40,838 nt of DNA from NCBI GenBank assembly GCA_002336485.1, contig DDCZ01000053.1:1-40838 (forward strand). Reading direction: 5' to 3'. A model generated the notes under the pieces. The model made no database searches. It saw only the letters and a list, made by a program, of their open reading frames with translations, and had not been told where the DNA came from. This DNA is from Flavobacteriales bacterium UBA1993 (lineage in GTDB: Bacteria > Bacteroidota > Bacteroidia > Flavobacteriales_G > Salibacteraceae). A program made the translations under genes and the position numbers. This document shows positions 7,687-15,720 of this stretch, piece by piece (position 1 is the first letter of the stretch; each line of letters starts with the position of its first letter).

Positions 7687-9522
7687 TTACTCCACCTTGA
7701 TTACACGAAAGGCTTGATACCCATCTTCGGTATACACATAAATGGTAAAGAGGCCTGTACCCTGCCCCAAGTCAAGGAGTGTTTTGCGTCTAGACAAGCC
7801 ATCAACGGATCGTACAATCTTGCCTTCGGCATTCATAATGCGTACCCAGACATGATCATATCGCTTGCCCAAGTCGATGGTTACCGCGCCAGATGTCGGA
7901 TTCGGATACAACGATGCTCCTATGCTAGAATCGAATTGCTGAACTCCTACAATTTTCACGTTCAAGCATTCGGAGGTATCTGTGCATCCATTCTGAGTTA
8001 CAATCACTGCATATTCGCCCGTTTTTTCAGGAGAGTAATCTTCGCTAGTCGCACCAATAACAAGCGAACTGTCGCTGCAATCAATCCATTGATAACTCGC
8101 TCCATTGGCCGTTGCGGTTAGGGTCTTACCTGACTTGGAGATTCCATTGTTTACCGTGTCCAGAGTTAGGTCAATGGTGATGACGCTGTCACATCCATTG
8201 GCAGCAGCAATAGTGTCTATATACGTTCCGCTCTCCGTCCAGATCAAACCACTAGGTGAAGTGTAGCTATTGCAACCAAGCTCTGTAATGAATGAGGATG
8301 TACTATAAAGAATGCCTACATGAATGATCATGAATGAATCACAACCCGCGGCATTTGAAATGGTATCGAGATAAGTGCCAGAAAAAGGCCCCGTTTGGTT
8401 ACCGCTCGGCAACGTATAGGAATCACACGCCTCCACGGTAAACTCACTTGTGGAGTTATTAATGCTCAAATCAATGGTCATTATGGAGTCGCATCCGGTT
8501 GAATTGACAATTGTATCTGCATAGGTGCCACTTTCCGTCCAGGTATACCCACCGCTCGGAGACGTATAGGATGCACAGGCTGATTCTGTTATTGAAGCGG
8601 ACGTGCTTGTACTGAATGTTAGTGTGATGGTGAGTATGGAATCACATGCCATTACAGACTGTATGGTGTCAGCATATGTACCTGCCGTTGTCCAAGTATA
8701 ATTGCCGCTTGGGCTTGTATATGTTCCACCGCATCCAGTAGCATTTATTGCACTTGACAAAGCGCTCACCGTTACCCCTGCGCCAGTAACCCAATTTGAT
8801 GTTGAACCGCTAAGCGCCATATTGGTTAACGTTCCATTGTTTCCATTTCCGCTTGCGTCATAAGAGGAGTTGACTCCAGTGTTCGTTCCACTGGCTATGC
8901 CATGATTGAACTTGTGATATGCAACTAGGTGCGAATCTAATTCACAGAATTCCGCTCCCATATTGGCGCTGATTTCTGCTGCTGTTCGAGCGTAATCCCA
9001 AACACGTACCTCGTCTATGGCTCCTTCAAACGGGATATTTCCTCCTGAAACACGCTGTCCAATTCTGAGATCTGTTCCAGTGGTTGGTGTGTTGACTGAT
9101 GTCAAAGAACCCGTTCCAACTTGGGTTCCATTTAAGTACAGGTAGCCAGTTCCGCTATCTAGCACAAAAGCCACATGGGTCCATTGATTGGCCGTTACAA
9201 TATTACTAGCGGTGCCGATATTGGCATTGGTGCCACCAGAGATAAAGGACAAACCGTTATTGCTATTTATCATGAATGTATTCCTTGAGCCAACTGCATT
9301 CTGTCCGTAATCTATGACCGCGTTATTTCCTGTGGCGCTTGAACTCAAATTAACCCATGCCTCAAATGTTCTGTTTGTAGAGCCTAAAACTCCATCAAAA
9401 GTCGTCTGCACATAGTCGTTTGCTCCATCAAATTGAAGGGCGTTTTGTGCATGGAGTGCTCCTGAAACGAATAAGAGGGAAAGTGCAGCAAGGGATAAGT
9501 AATAATTGATAGGGTGGCTCAT
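7687..9522 (-). CDS. Secreted LamG-domain repeat protein with type IX secretion sorting domain
   Basis: 611-residue cell-surface or secreted protein. A signal peptide (about 1-25, ending LHA|QNAL) precedes a LamG/concanavalin-like domain (about 26-190) with GANDYVQTT, EAWVNLS and IDEVRVWDYART, the usual sugar-binding jelly-roll pattern. Four Cys-containing repeats of about 40 residues follow (about 255-455), each with SYTSPSG, an SGTYxDTI segment and GCDS. Then comes an Ig/PKD-like segment and a C-terminal T9SS type A sorting domain (about 535-611, SLYPNPTSGAVTIDL). The C-terminus is recognised for export by the Bacteroidetes T9SS. Ligand unknown; adhesin or glycan-binding role inferred. Confidence 0.93.
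   Translation of the reverse strand: MSHPINYYLSLAALSLLFVSGALHAQNALQFDGANDYVQTTFDGVLGSTNRTFEAWVNLSSSATGNNAVIDYGQNAVGSRNTFMINSNNGLSFISGGTNANIGTASNIVTANQWTHVAFVLDSGTGYLYLNGTQVGTGSLTSVNTPTTGTDLRIGQRVSGGNIPFEGAIDEVRVWDYARTAAEISANMGAEFCELDSHLVAYHKFNHGIASGTNTGVNSSYDASGNGNNGTLTNMALSGSTSNWVTGAGVTVSALSSAINATGCGGTYTSPSGNYTWTTAGTYADTIQSVMACDSILTITLTFSTSTSASITESACASYTSPSGGYTWTESGTYADTIVNSTGCDSIMTIDLSINNSTSEFTVEACDSYTLPSGNQTGPFSGTYLDTISNAAGCDSFMIIHVGILYSTSSFITELGCNSYTSPSGLIWTESGTYIDTIAAANGCDSVITIDLTLDTVNNGISKSGKTLTATANGASYQWIDCSDSSLVIGATSEDYSPEKTGEYAVIVTQNGCTDTSECLNVKIVGVQQFDSSIGASLYPNPTSGAVTIDLGKRYDHVWVRIMNAEGKIVRSVDGLSRRKTLLDLGQGTGLFTIYVYTEDGYQAFRVIKVE
8165..8745 (-). repeat. Four-copy coding repeat, about 125 nt per unit
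   Basis: Internal repeats of the T9SS surface protein. Each encodes a Cys, SYTSPSG, TWTESGTYADTI, then GCDSxxxIDL pattern. The third unit is the most diverged (GNQTGPFSGTYLD in place of the Trp segment). Two Cys per unit suggest disulfide-stabilised beta modules. Confidence 0.75.
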
Positions 9523-9561
9523 TTGATTTAATCTTTGGCGTGTCTGAGGATGATTTCAATC

Positions 9562-9569
9562 CAAAAGTA
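9562..9569 (-). promoter_or_regulatory. Candidate Bacteroidetes -7 box for the T9SS protein gene
   Basis: On the minus strand the octamer reads TACTTTTG, an exact match to the Bacteroidetes sigma factor -7 consensus TAnnTTTG, about 40 bases before the ATG at 9522. No clear TTG-type -33 element is seen at the expected distance upstream, so this is only a candidate. Confidence 0.4.
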
Positions 9570-9710
9570 GCGTCTCTTTATCACTTGATACACTTTTTGT
9601 TATCGACATGAAAAAGCAAGCTTGCCTAAATTAGAATAGACGGGGGAATACGGGGGGAAATGAATGAATTTCAGGCCAGGAAATTACCCATGTGGGTTGC
9701 ATGTGAACGC

Positions 9711-9731
9711 TGAAACTCTATCTTTCAAATC
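9711..9731. repeat. Dispersed 21-nt repeat, copy 1
   Basis: Intergenic 21-base element identical to 24207-24227. It begins TGAAACTCTATC and ends TTTCAAATC. The TGAAA and TTTCA ends are complementary and could pair around a 7-base loop. It lies between the T9SS gene and the DUF4375 gene, about 80 bases upstream of the latter. Confidence 0.7.
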
Positions 9732-9811
9732 TATTTTATCTAGCAAAAACTTGATGATCAAAATGCGCACATTCCCATCGTGGGTAGCGCTATTAAAACT
9801 CAAGAATCGAC

Positions 9812-10285
9812 ATGGAAGAAATTTCGAATAGAGCTTTAATCGCTCGACTATTTAGTTCGGCAAACGAACAACTTGAGGCCGCGGACTTCGATATAGAAAG
9901 TTGGTCAGAGTGGTATCAAGTCGTTCAAGGTTTGACCGGCGCCGAGAAAATGGTTTATGTGATTGTAAAACTTAACCAAACCGTTACTAATGGCGGTTTT
10001 TCAGAATTCTACGAAAGCTCTTTTGGGGTTTTCGCTCCAGAAATTGTTCATGCGCTCAACGAAATAAAAGCGGTAGCCTCAGCCGAAATCGTATCCAACT
10101 CTATGCTTGTAGTAAATCCAACTGGACTTTTGGATGATGCCTACAAGGGGTCTATTTTCAAGGTTGAGCTATCCGGCCCACAACGCGCGCAACTCATGTC
10201 TCAAGACATTGGGTATGACCAACTTCACGACGTGGAGAATTTAGAGGATCTACTTGGTGCATTTTTACAGGAGATGATTAAGTGA
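9812..10285 (+). CDS. DUF4375-like (DMP19-type) protein
   Basis: 157-residue soluble protein whose centre (EKMVYVIVKLNQTVTNGGFSEFYESSFG, in two stretches, then EIVHALNEIKAVASAEIV) fits the DUF4375/DMP19 pattern of [EQ]xxNGGFxQFFxNSxG followed by an ALxxIGA helix. DMP19 proteins are small acidic proteins seen in many bacteria, some described as DNA mimics; no function can be assigned here. The ATG at 9812 is the first in frame and has only a weak upstream purine stretch. The stop lies 25 bases before the convergent dehydrogenase gene. Confidence 0.75.
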   Translation: MEEISNRALIARLFSSANEQLEAADFDIESWSEWYQVVQGLTGAEKMVYVIVKLNQTVTNGGFSEFYESSFGVFAPEIVHALNEIKAVASAEIVSNSMLVVNPTGLLDDAYKGSIFKVELSGPQRAQLMSQDIGYDQLHDVENLEDLLGAFLQEMIK

Positions 10286-10310
10286 CATTAGCGTAAGGTG
10301 CGATCAATAG

Positions 10311-11870
10311 CTAAACCTCGCTGTGCTTTCTCAGAATGGCATCTACGCAGTTTATTCCATCTATGGCGGCTGACATAATGCCTCCGGCATATCCAGCACC
10401 TTCGCCGCATGGGTATAATCCACGGACATCAACATGCGCCAGTGTTATACGATCTCTTGGAATAAGAACTGGAGACGAAGTGCGCGATTCGGGGGCATGA
10501 ATCACCGCTTCATTGGTGACATAGCCTCGCATTTTTTTTCCAAATGCGACAAATGCTTTTTTAAGCCGTTTGGATAAAAATGCAGGCAACACCTTATTTA
10601 AATCCACGCTTACTATTCCAGGGTGATACGATGTTTTAGGAAAGTCTTTTGACACGCGCCCCTCCATAAAATCTACCATTCTTTGAGCCGGAACCTGCTG
10701 CGATTTACCGGCGGCTTCCCAACACGTTTTCTCCACCGATTTCTGGAAGTTCAGACTTACAAATGGATCATCTTCCGAGTAGTTTGGAAGGTCTTTGGGC
10801 TCCACGCTGACCACTATTCCAGAATTGGAATATGGGTTATTTCGCTTGCTCGGACTCCAGCCATTGGTAACCACCTCATCCGGCTCGGTAGCACAAGGTG
10901 CTATAATGCCACCTGGGCACATGCAAAAGGAATAGACTCCCATGCCATCTACCTGTTCCACTAAACTGTATGAAGCTGGCGGCAAATACGGGTTGCTATC
11001 ATCTCCGTGATATTGAATCTTGTCTATCAATTCTTGTTGATGTTCGATGCGCACCCCAATTGCAAACGGTTTGGCCTCAATCTTTATGTTTTTGGCGTGG
11101 AGGAGATAAAATATATCTCGAGCTGAGTGTCCGGTCGCAAGCACAACGTCATCAAATTCTTGCCATGTACCATCGTTGATTTGAATGGCCTGAATTTGGG
11201 CATTTTCAACTTTAATATCGGTAAGCTTTGAATTGAAATGCACCTCACCCCCAGCCTCAATAATTGCTTCACGCATGGTGCTGATAATCTGTGGAAGCTT
11301 ATTGGTGCCAATATGCGGATGGGCGTCTACTAAAATGTTTGCATCTGCACCAAAATGAACCAACCACTCCATTGCCTTCAGCACATTGCCGCGTTTTTTG
11401 GAACGTGTATAAAGTTTGCCGTCCGAAAAAGTTCCTGCCCCACCTTCCCCAAAACAATAGTTTGATTCGGGATTCACGGTCTGCTCCTTCATCGTCTTCG
11501 CTATATCTCTTCGGCGCGTTCGAACATCCTTTCCTCTTTCAAATACAATAGGTTTAAAGCCACCCTCGATGGCCCTAAGCGCGGCGTACATTCCTGCTGG
11601 GCCTATACCAATGATCGCTATTCTTTTAGCATTAGAAACAGTTTGAGGGACAAAGGGGTGTATCCCAATTCGTTCATCATTCTCCAGCCAAATCTCAATC
11701 TGAAGATTCATTCTAACCGGTGCTTTTCTTGCATCGATGGATCTTTTTCGAATCCTCCAGTCGACCACATCTGCCTCTTGGATTTCGGACTTGTCGAGCG
11801 CAAGTTTGAGCAGCTTAGCTTCATCTTCTTGCTCATGTGGCAAAATTGAAATTTGAATTAAGGTGCTCAT
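10311..11870 (-). CDS. FAD-dependent dehydrogenase (COG2509-type NAD(P)/FAD-dependent oxidoreductase)
   Basis: About 519 residues. A dinucleotide-binding Rossmann motif GIGPAG (residues 88-93) follows an N-terminal domain rich in charged residues (DWRIRKRSIDARK), as in the uncharacterised FAD-dependent dehydrogenases of COG2509. Other family landmarks are NYCFGEGGAGTFSDGKLYTR, VLATGHSARDIF and the C-terminal YPCGEGAGYAGGIMSAAIDG, which contacts FAD. The frame opens at 11915, but the MSTLIQISI start at ATG 11870 agrees with the family's usual first beta strand, while the 15 extra upstream residues do not. It is probably cytoplasmic with unknown substrate. Monocistronic. Confidence 0.9.
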   Translation of the reverse strand: MSTLIQISILPHEQEDEAKLLKLALDKSEIQEADVVDWRIRKRSIDARKAPVRMNLQIEIWLENDERIGIHPFVPQTVSNAKRIAIIGIGPAGMYAALRAIEGGFKPIVFERGKDVRTRRRDIAKTMKEQTVNPESNYCFGEGGAGTFSDGKLYTRSKKRGNVLKAMEWLVHFGADANILVDAHPHIGTNKLPQIISTMREAIIEAGGEVHFNSKLTDIKVENAQIQAIQINDGTWQEFDDVVLATGHSARDIFYLLHAKNIKIEAKPFAIGVRIEHQQELIDKIQYHGDDSNPYLPPASYSLVEQVDGMGVYSFCMCPGGIIAPCATEPDEVVTNGWSPSKRNNPYSNSGIVVSVEPKDLPNYSEDDPFVSLNFQKSVEKTCWEAAGKSQQVPAQRMVDFMEGRVSKDFPKTSYHPGIVSVDLNKVLPAFLSKRLKKAFVAFGKKMRGYVTNEAVIHAPESRTSSPVLIPRDRITLAHVDVRGLYPCGEGAGYAGGIMSAAIDGINCVDAILRKHSEV

Positions 11871-12080
11871 CGCGGTAAATTTAGATAAGAACACGCACGG
11901 ACGCCCTTTCTCCATTGTTTATCCAGAATAAAATTGGGATTGCGGTATACCTCAAATACGCATCTCAAGACAACGCATTGGCTAACAAATCCTGGATCAA
12001 TTCTAATGAATAGAAAATCCAATCTCGTCAATTTTGGCACATGAACGGTTCAGAGGCAGGTTGAATCGCGTAACACTCCG

Positions 12081-12950
12081 TTATCGTTTCGCATTCACCT
12101 TATCTAGAAACTCGGGCGTGACCAGATCAATGGACTCCGATGCCGCGGCTTCGTTGATTTTACCAATGACCATCTTCAAAAATATGCGCGGCACCTTCAC
12201 CAGCTTTTTATACGAGTCTGGGTGCCACTTAATGGCTCCTTCCATCCGTTCAACTTGATATCGAACGGCATCTGTACTCACGCCTTTTGACTTCGGTATT
12301 GGCTCAGCGTAGGGATGAGAATGCTTGCTAAACCAAAACTGCTTACTGTCTCTGTATCCGAAATCGACCGGAAGCGTTGGAAAACCTTCTCCTTCTTTCA
12401 AATACTCGGCGTATCTCTTCTGCATGATGATCTTGTCAATCTTCAGTAAAAAGTGCGCTTCAATCTTTGGCCCATCATAGTGAAACACGTCTGATTCGTC
12501 CACGGTACATTCAAACACTTGCACCGATTCTTTGATGACCTCTGGGTACACCAATCCATCCTTTTTTCCTTCTTCCTCTCTTTCAGATGGCACCAAAGTA
12601 AAGATGCTCTCTGCTAGTTTCTCTTCGGTGGTTTCTCCGGGATAGCCCAACTCAACCGCATTTTTCAAGTATTCTTTATCGTATGGAATGAAGTTTAACG
12701 CAATGGTCTTCCGTGCTTTAATATTCCGCGCGGTATTGGATGAACTGCGGCTTATGAGCATCATGTAATGATCCTTGGATATGCCGAATGGGAAGCACAA
12801 TGAGTAGGATCCAATGTTGGTCAATCCATTTTCCGACACCGTAGTGCACAACACCACCGGCATTGGGTAAAAGGACGATGTCTGATAGAAATTATCCAGG
12901 ATACCTACGTCCACAAACTCTTTTTCCTCACTATTGAACCAATCGAACAT
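12081..12950 (-). CDS. Flavin reductase-like domain protein
   Basis: 289-residue FMN-binding split-barrel protein of the flavin reductase-like (DIM6/NTAB) group. The fold's start is seen in YQTSSFYPMPVVLCTTVSENGLTNIGSYSLCFPFG, given here in parts, followed by the conserved SSSNTARNIKARK, which in relatives binds FMN phosphate. The C-terminal 100 residues (DFGYRDSKQFWFSKHSHPYAEP) go beyond a minimal domain. It starts one base after the stop of the flavodoxin-like gene (TAA-C-ATG on the minus strand), so the two form an operon and may act on the same flavin or electron pathway. Substrate unknown. Confidence 0.85.
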   Translation of the reverse strand: MFDWFNSEEKEFVDVGILDNFYQTSSFYPMPVVLCTTVSENGLTNIGSYSLCFPFGISKDHYMMLISRSSSNTARNIKARKTIALNFIPYDKEYLKNAVELGYPGETTEEKLAESIFTLVPSEREEEGKKDGLVYPEVIKESVQVFECTVDESDVFHYDGPKIEAHFLLKIDKIIMQKRYAEYLKEGEGFPTLPVDFGYRDSKQFWFSKHSHPYAEPIPKSKGVSTDAVRYQVERMEGAIKWHPDSYKKLVKVPRIFLKMVIGKINEAAASESIDLVTPEFLDKVNAKR

Positions 12951-12951
12951 G

Positions 12952-13461
12952 TTATTTGATATTTAGGTTTGGGGAAGCTTTAAGCCAGCCAACGATGCGC
13001 TCTACATCTGCATTGACCTTTGCCATTGATGACGCTCCGGTGATGCCATCGATGCCTTCCATGTGGGCAACACCATTGTCGGCTGTGGTTACCATAAACA
13101 TGGTTACAGGATCAAACGAGTCGCCAACAAACGCTTCAACAGCGGGGTGCGGTTCCCATATTTGCCATGCATGAATAAGTAGAATGGCGTCCCAATCGCC
13201 TCTGTCGACTTCTGACAACAACATGGCATCAATCACTTTAATATAAACCTCGGAACCCTCAATTTCGAGAATTACGTCGGAAACCAGCGCGTCATTGAAT
13301 TCGCTGCCTTGTGTTGCAATCAATAGCCTCTGATCGGTAACGTGGGTATTCACTTCATACGTTGACACGGGTTTCATCTGCAACAAACTGTTGTACCAAA
13401 GAATAAAGACACCGATGAACACCAACACCCCACTTCCTAAGCCAATAAATACTCTCTTCAT
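12952..13461 (-). CDS. Membrane-anchored flavodoxin-like protein with a DGITGAS motif
   Basis: 169 residues. One N-terminal membrane anchor (about 5-25, VFIGLGSGVLVFIGVFILWY) is followed by a flavodoxin-like alpha/beta core: a first strand and loop RLLIATQGSEFNDALVSDVI, a DAILLIHAWQIWEPHPAV segment, and MFMVTTADNG. Near the C-terminus, D-G-I-T-G-A-S (nt 13030-13050) resembles the D-x-x-[ST]-G-A-[ST] motif on which ApbE attaches FMN in FMN-binding domains; here it may instead be an ordinary turn. The soluble part probably faces the periplasm. First gene of a two-gene operon with the flavin reductase. Function inferred only. Confidence 0.7.
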   Translation of the reverse strand: MKRVFIGLGSGVLVFIGVFILWYNSLLQMKPVSTYEVNTHVTDQRLLIATQGSEFNDALVSDVILEIEGSEVYIKVIDAMLLSEVDRGDWDAILLIHAWQIWEPHPAVEAFVGDSFDPVTMFMVTTADNGVAHMEGIDGITGASSMAKVNADVERIVGWLKASPNLNIK

Positions 13462-13715
13462 TATTTTCTTCTTTCGATAAAACTACGGGAGCCTAATACA
13501 GCGCGAAATGACAACAATCAGGATCTGATGTATCAATAGATAGGTCGGGATGACTTATTAGAGGTATTTCTCATAACAAATCCAATTGCCCCAAGACCAG
13601 CAAGATTATAGTTTCGGATAAATCGACGCTCGAGTTAATAATCATAACATTGATGCTGGGTAATACAGCGTTCGCCGAAAACAGATTAGAGTAGGCCAAT
13701 AAAAGAAGATAGAAA

Positions 13716-14171
13716 ATGGAGCATGAGCACTTAGAGACGTTCAAAGCGGAGGCACAAGGAAACGGCTGGCCAACTAAAGTTGAGATTTCCAATAAAGAAT
13801 GGAAAATTCAAATTGACGAACCTGTTGATGATGGCGGATCGAATTCCGGCCCCAACCCCATGCAATTCTTTACCGCTTCATTGGCTGGATGCCAAAACGA
13901 ACAAGCGCAAGTTGTTGCCGATGAACTTTCATTGAGTATTGATCAGATCAACATTGCAATTGAAGTAGACCTAGACCTTTCTGGTTTCATGGGCATGGCT
14001 GATCATTCAAATGGCAGTTACAAGAGTGTGCGCCTTGATGCTGTGGTTCATGGCAATGTAACGGACGAACAAATACAAACCTTGGGACAAAAGGTGGATG
14101 CCCGCTGTCCAATCTTAGCTTTGTTGCGCACAAGCGGTTGCGAGATTGAAAGCAACTGGAGTAAAAACTAA
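13716..14171 (+). CDS. OsmC family peroxiredoxin-like protein
   Basis: 151-residue OsmC/Ohr-type protein, a thiol peroxidase family detoxifying organic hydroperoxides. Both redox cysteines are present: C59 in SLAGCQNEQ at the start of the central helix, and C131 in DARCPIL. The preceding GPNPMQFFTASLAGC matches the usual OsmC segment. Some OsmC-like proteins with this architecture are not strict peroxidases. ATG at 13716 is preceded by AGAAGATAGAAA, a weak ribosome site. It ends 12 bases before the symporter gene, so the two are probably cotranscribed, perhaps linking osmotic and oxidative responses. Confidence 0.92.
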   Translation: MEHEHLETFKAEAQGNGWPTKVEISNKEWKIQIDEPVDDGGSNSGPNPMQFFTASLAGCQNEQAQVVADELSLSIDQINIAIEVDLDLSGFMGMADHSNGSYKSVRLDAVVHGNVTDEQIQTLGQKVDARCPILALLRTSGCEIESNWSKN

Positions 14172-14183
14172 AAGGCACCCACC

Positions 14184-15701
14184 ATGGCCATAAAAATCGT
14201 CGTTCTTGCAGCATATGTTGCTATTCTGTTCCTAATCGGAATACTTGCCTCACGCAGAGTTAAGAGCATGAGCGACTATTATTTGGGTGGAAAAAAAATG
14301 GGCTTTTGGGCCGTTGCATTTTCTGCGCGGGCAACGGGTGAATCTGGTTGGCTATTAATCGGACTCACAGGAATGGGTGCAATGGCGGGCTATTCAGCAT
14401 ATTGGGTAGTTATTGGTGAACTACTGGGCGTCTACCTTTCCTGGCAATTTATGGCCAAACGCTTTAAACGGCGGTCTGACGAATACAAGGCGATCACCAT
14501 TCCCGACTACCTCCAAAGTCACTTTAAATCATCCACGAACACGCTGCGCATACTATCGGCTTCGGTGCTGGTAGTTTTTGTTGTCATTTACGTAGCATCA
14601 CAAATGGATGTGACTGGAATCGCCTTCCAATCCATGCTTGACATCGATTATCGAATTGGTGCGCTCATAGGTTTCGCTATTGTGCTGGTCTACATTTTCA
14701 TAGGCGGTTTCGTGGCCGCGGTCTGGTCGGATATGTTCCAGGGAGTATTAATGTTTTTTGGATTGGTTCTACTCCCAATTGTTGTTTGGTTCTCGATGGA
14801 CCATGGAGCTGGTGTTACGGCAGGATTGAACGCCATAGACCCTACCTTAACTCAAGTATTGGGCAGAAGCGATGACGGATGGATGAACGCGTTTACCCTT
14901 CTCGGATTCTCCATGATTGGGCTTGGCTTCTTAGGATCACCGCAGGTTTATGTGCGCTTCATGTCCATTTCAAGCGAACATGAGATAGACAAAGGAAAGT
15001 GGGTCGCCTTGCTTTTCACGCTTCTTACAGATGCTGCAGCGGTAACCATTGGCATCCTTGCTCGCATCTATTTCACCACTGAAGGACAAGATCCCGAGAC
15101 TGTATTGGGTACCGGCGGAGAAAATGTATTGAGCATGATTACCAACGAATTCTTGCCCACCATTTTGGTGGCCATATTTATCGCCATCGTGCTTTCGGCC
15201 ATTATGTCGACCATCGATTCCCTTTTGATTCTCGCTTCGAGCGCAATAACCAGAGACTTCTATCAAAAGATAATTAGACCTGATTTGAAAGATGAGGACT
15301 TAACTAAATTTTCAAGGCTGGTTACGGTATCGATGGCGTTGGCAGCACTTGGTATAGCCATTCTACTTTATAACCTATACCCCGATCGCCAGATTTTTTG
15401 GATTATGATCTTTGGATGGTCTGGCATTGCAGCCACCTTCTGTCCGGTTATTATTTTATCTCTTTTCTGGCCAGGCTATTCTGAAAAAGGGGCAATTGCA
15501 TCTATGATTACCGGTTTTGCATCTGTGATGCTGTTCAAATTTGTGGTGACAGAAATTGAAGGAATCGGCGCCTATTTTGTAGAGCTGGATGTATTGGCAC
15601 CATCGTTTGCACTGGCCATGATTGTTGGCTACATCGTTTCAAAAATCTATCCCCCGAAAGCCGAAAGTCCATCCGAAGCACTTCCTGAGTCCCCAGATTA
15701 A
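14184..15701 (+). CDS. Sodium:solute symporter, PutP (proline)-like
   Basis: 505-residue member of the sodium/solute symporter (SSS) family, matching PutP length and the usual 13-helix layout. The N-terminal SMSDYYLGGKKMGFWAVAFS, then ARATGESGWLLIGLTGMGA, is characteristic of the PutP branch, as is the later FIAIVLSAIMSTIDSLLIL, which holds the second Na+ site (ST/SD residues). It imports proline or a related compatible solute using the Na+ gradient. It sits 12 bases after the OsmC gene and converges on the PLP decarboxylase gene with 19 bases between stop codons. Confidence 0.92.
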   Translation: MAIKIVVLAAYVAILFLIGILASRRVKSMSDYYLGGKKMGFWAVAFSARATGESGWLLIGLTGMGAMAGYSAYWVVIGELLGVYLSWQFMAKRFKRRSDEYKAITIPDYLQSHFKSSTNTLRILSASVLVVFVVIYVASQMDVTGIAFQSMLDIDYRIGALIGFAIVLVYIFIGGFVAAVWSDMFQGVLMFFGLVLLPIVVWFSMDHGAGVTAGLNAIDPTLTQVLGRSDDGWMNAFTLLGFSMIGLGFLGSPQVYVRFMSISSEHEIDKGKWVALLFTLLTDAAAVTIGILARIYFTTEGQDPETVLGTGGENVLSMITNEFLPTILVAIFIAIVLSAIMSTIDSLLILASSAITRDFYQKIIRPDLKDEDLTKFSRLVTVSMALAALGIAILLYNLYPDRQIFWIMIFGWSGIAATFCPVIILSLFWPGYSEKGAIASMITGFASVMLFKFVVTEIEGIGAYFVELDVLAPSFALAMIVGYIVSKIYPPKAESPSEALPESPD

Positions 15702-15720
15702 AACGCCAGACATTTAGGAT

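Noticed and set aside
9636..9660. G-rich stretch CGGGGGAATACGGGGGG as a G-quadruplex
   Set aside because: Only two G runs occur, while four are needed for an intramolecular quadruplex.
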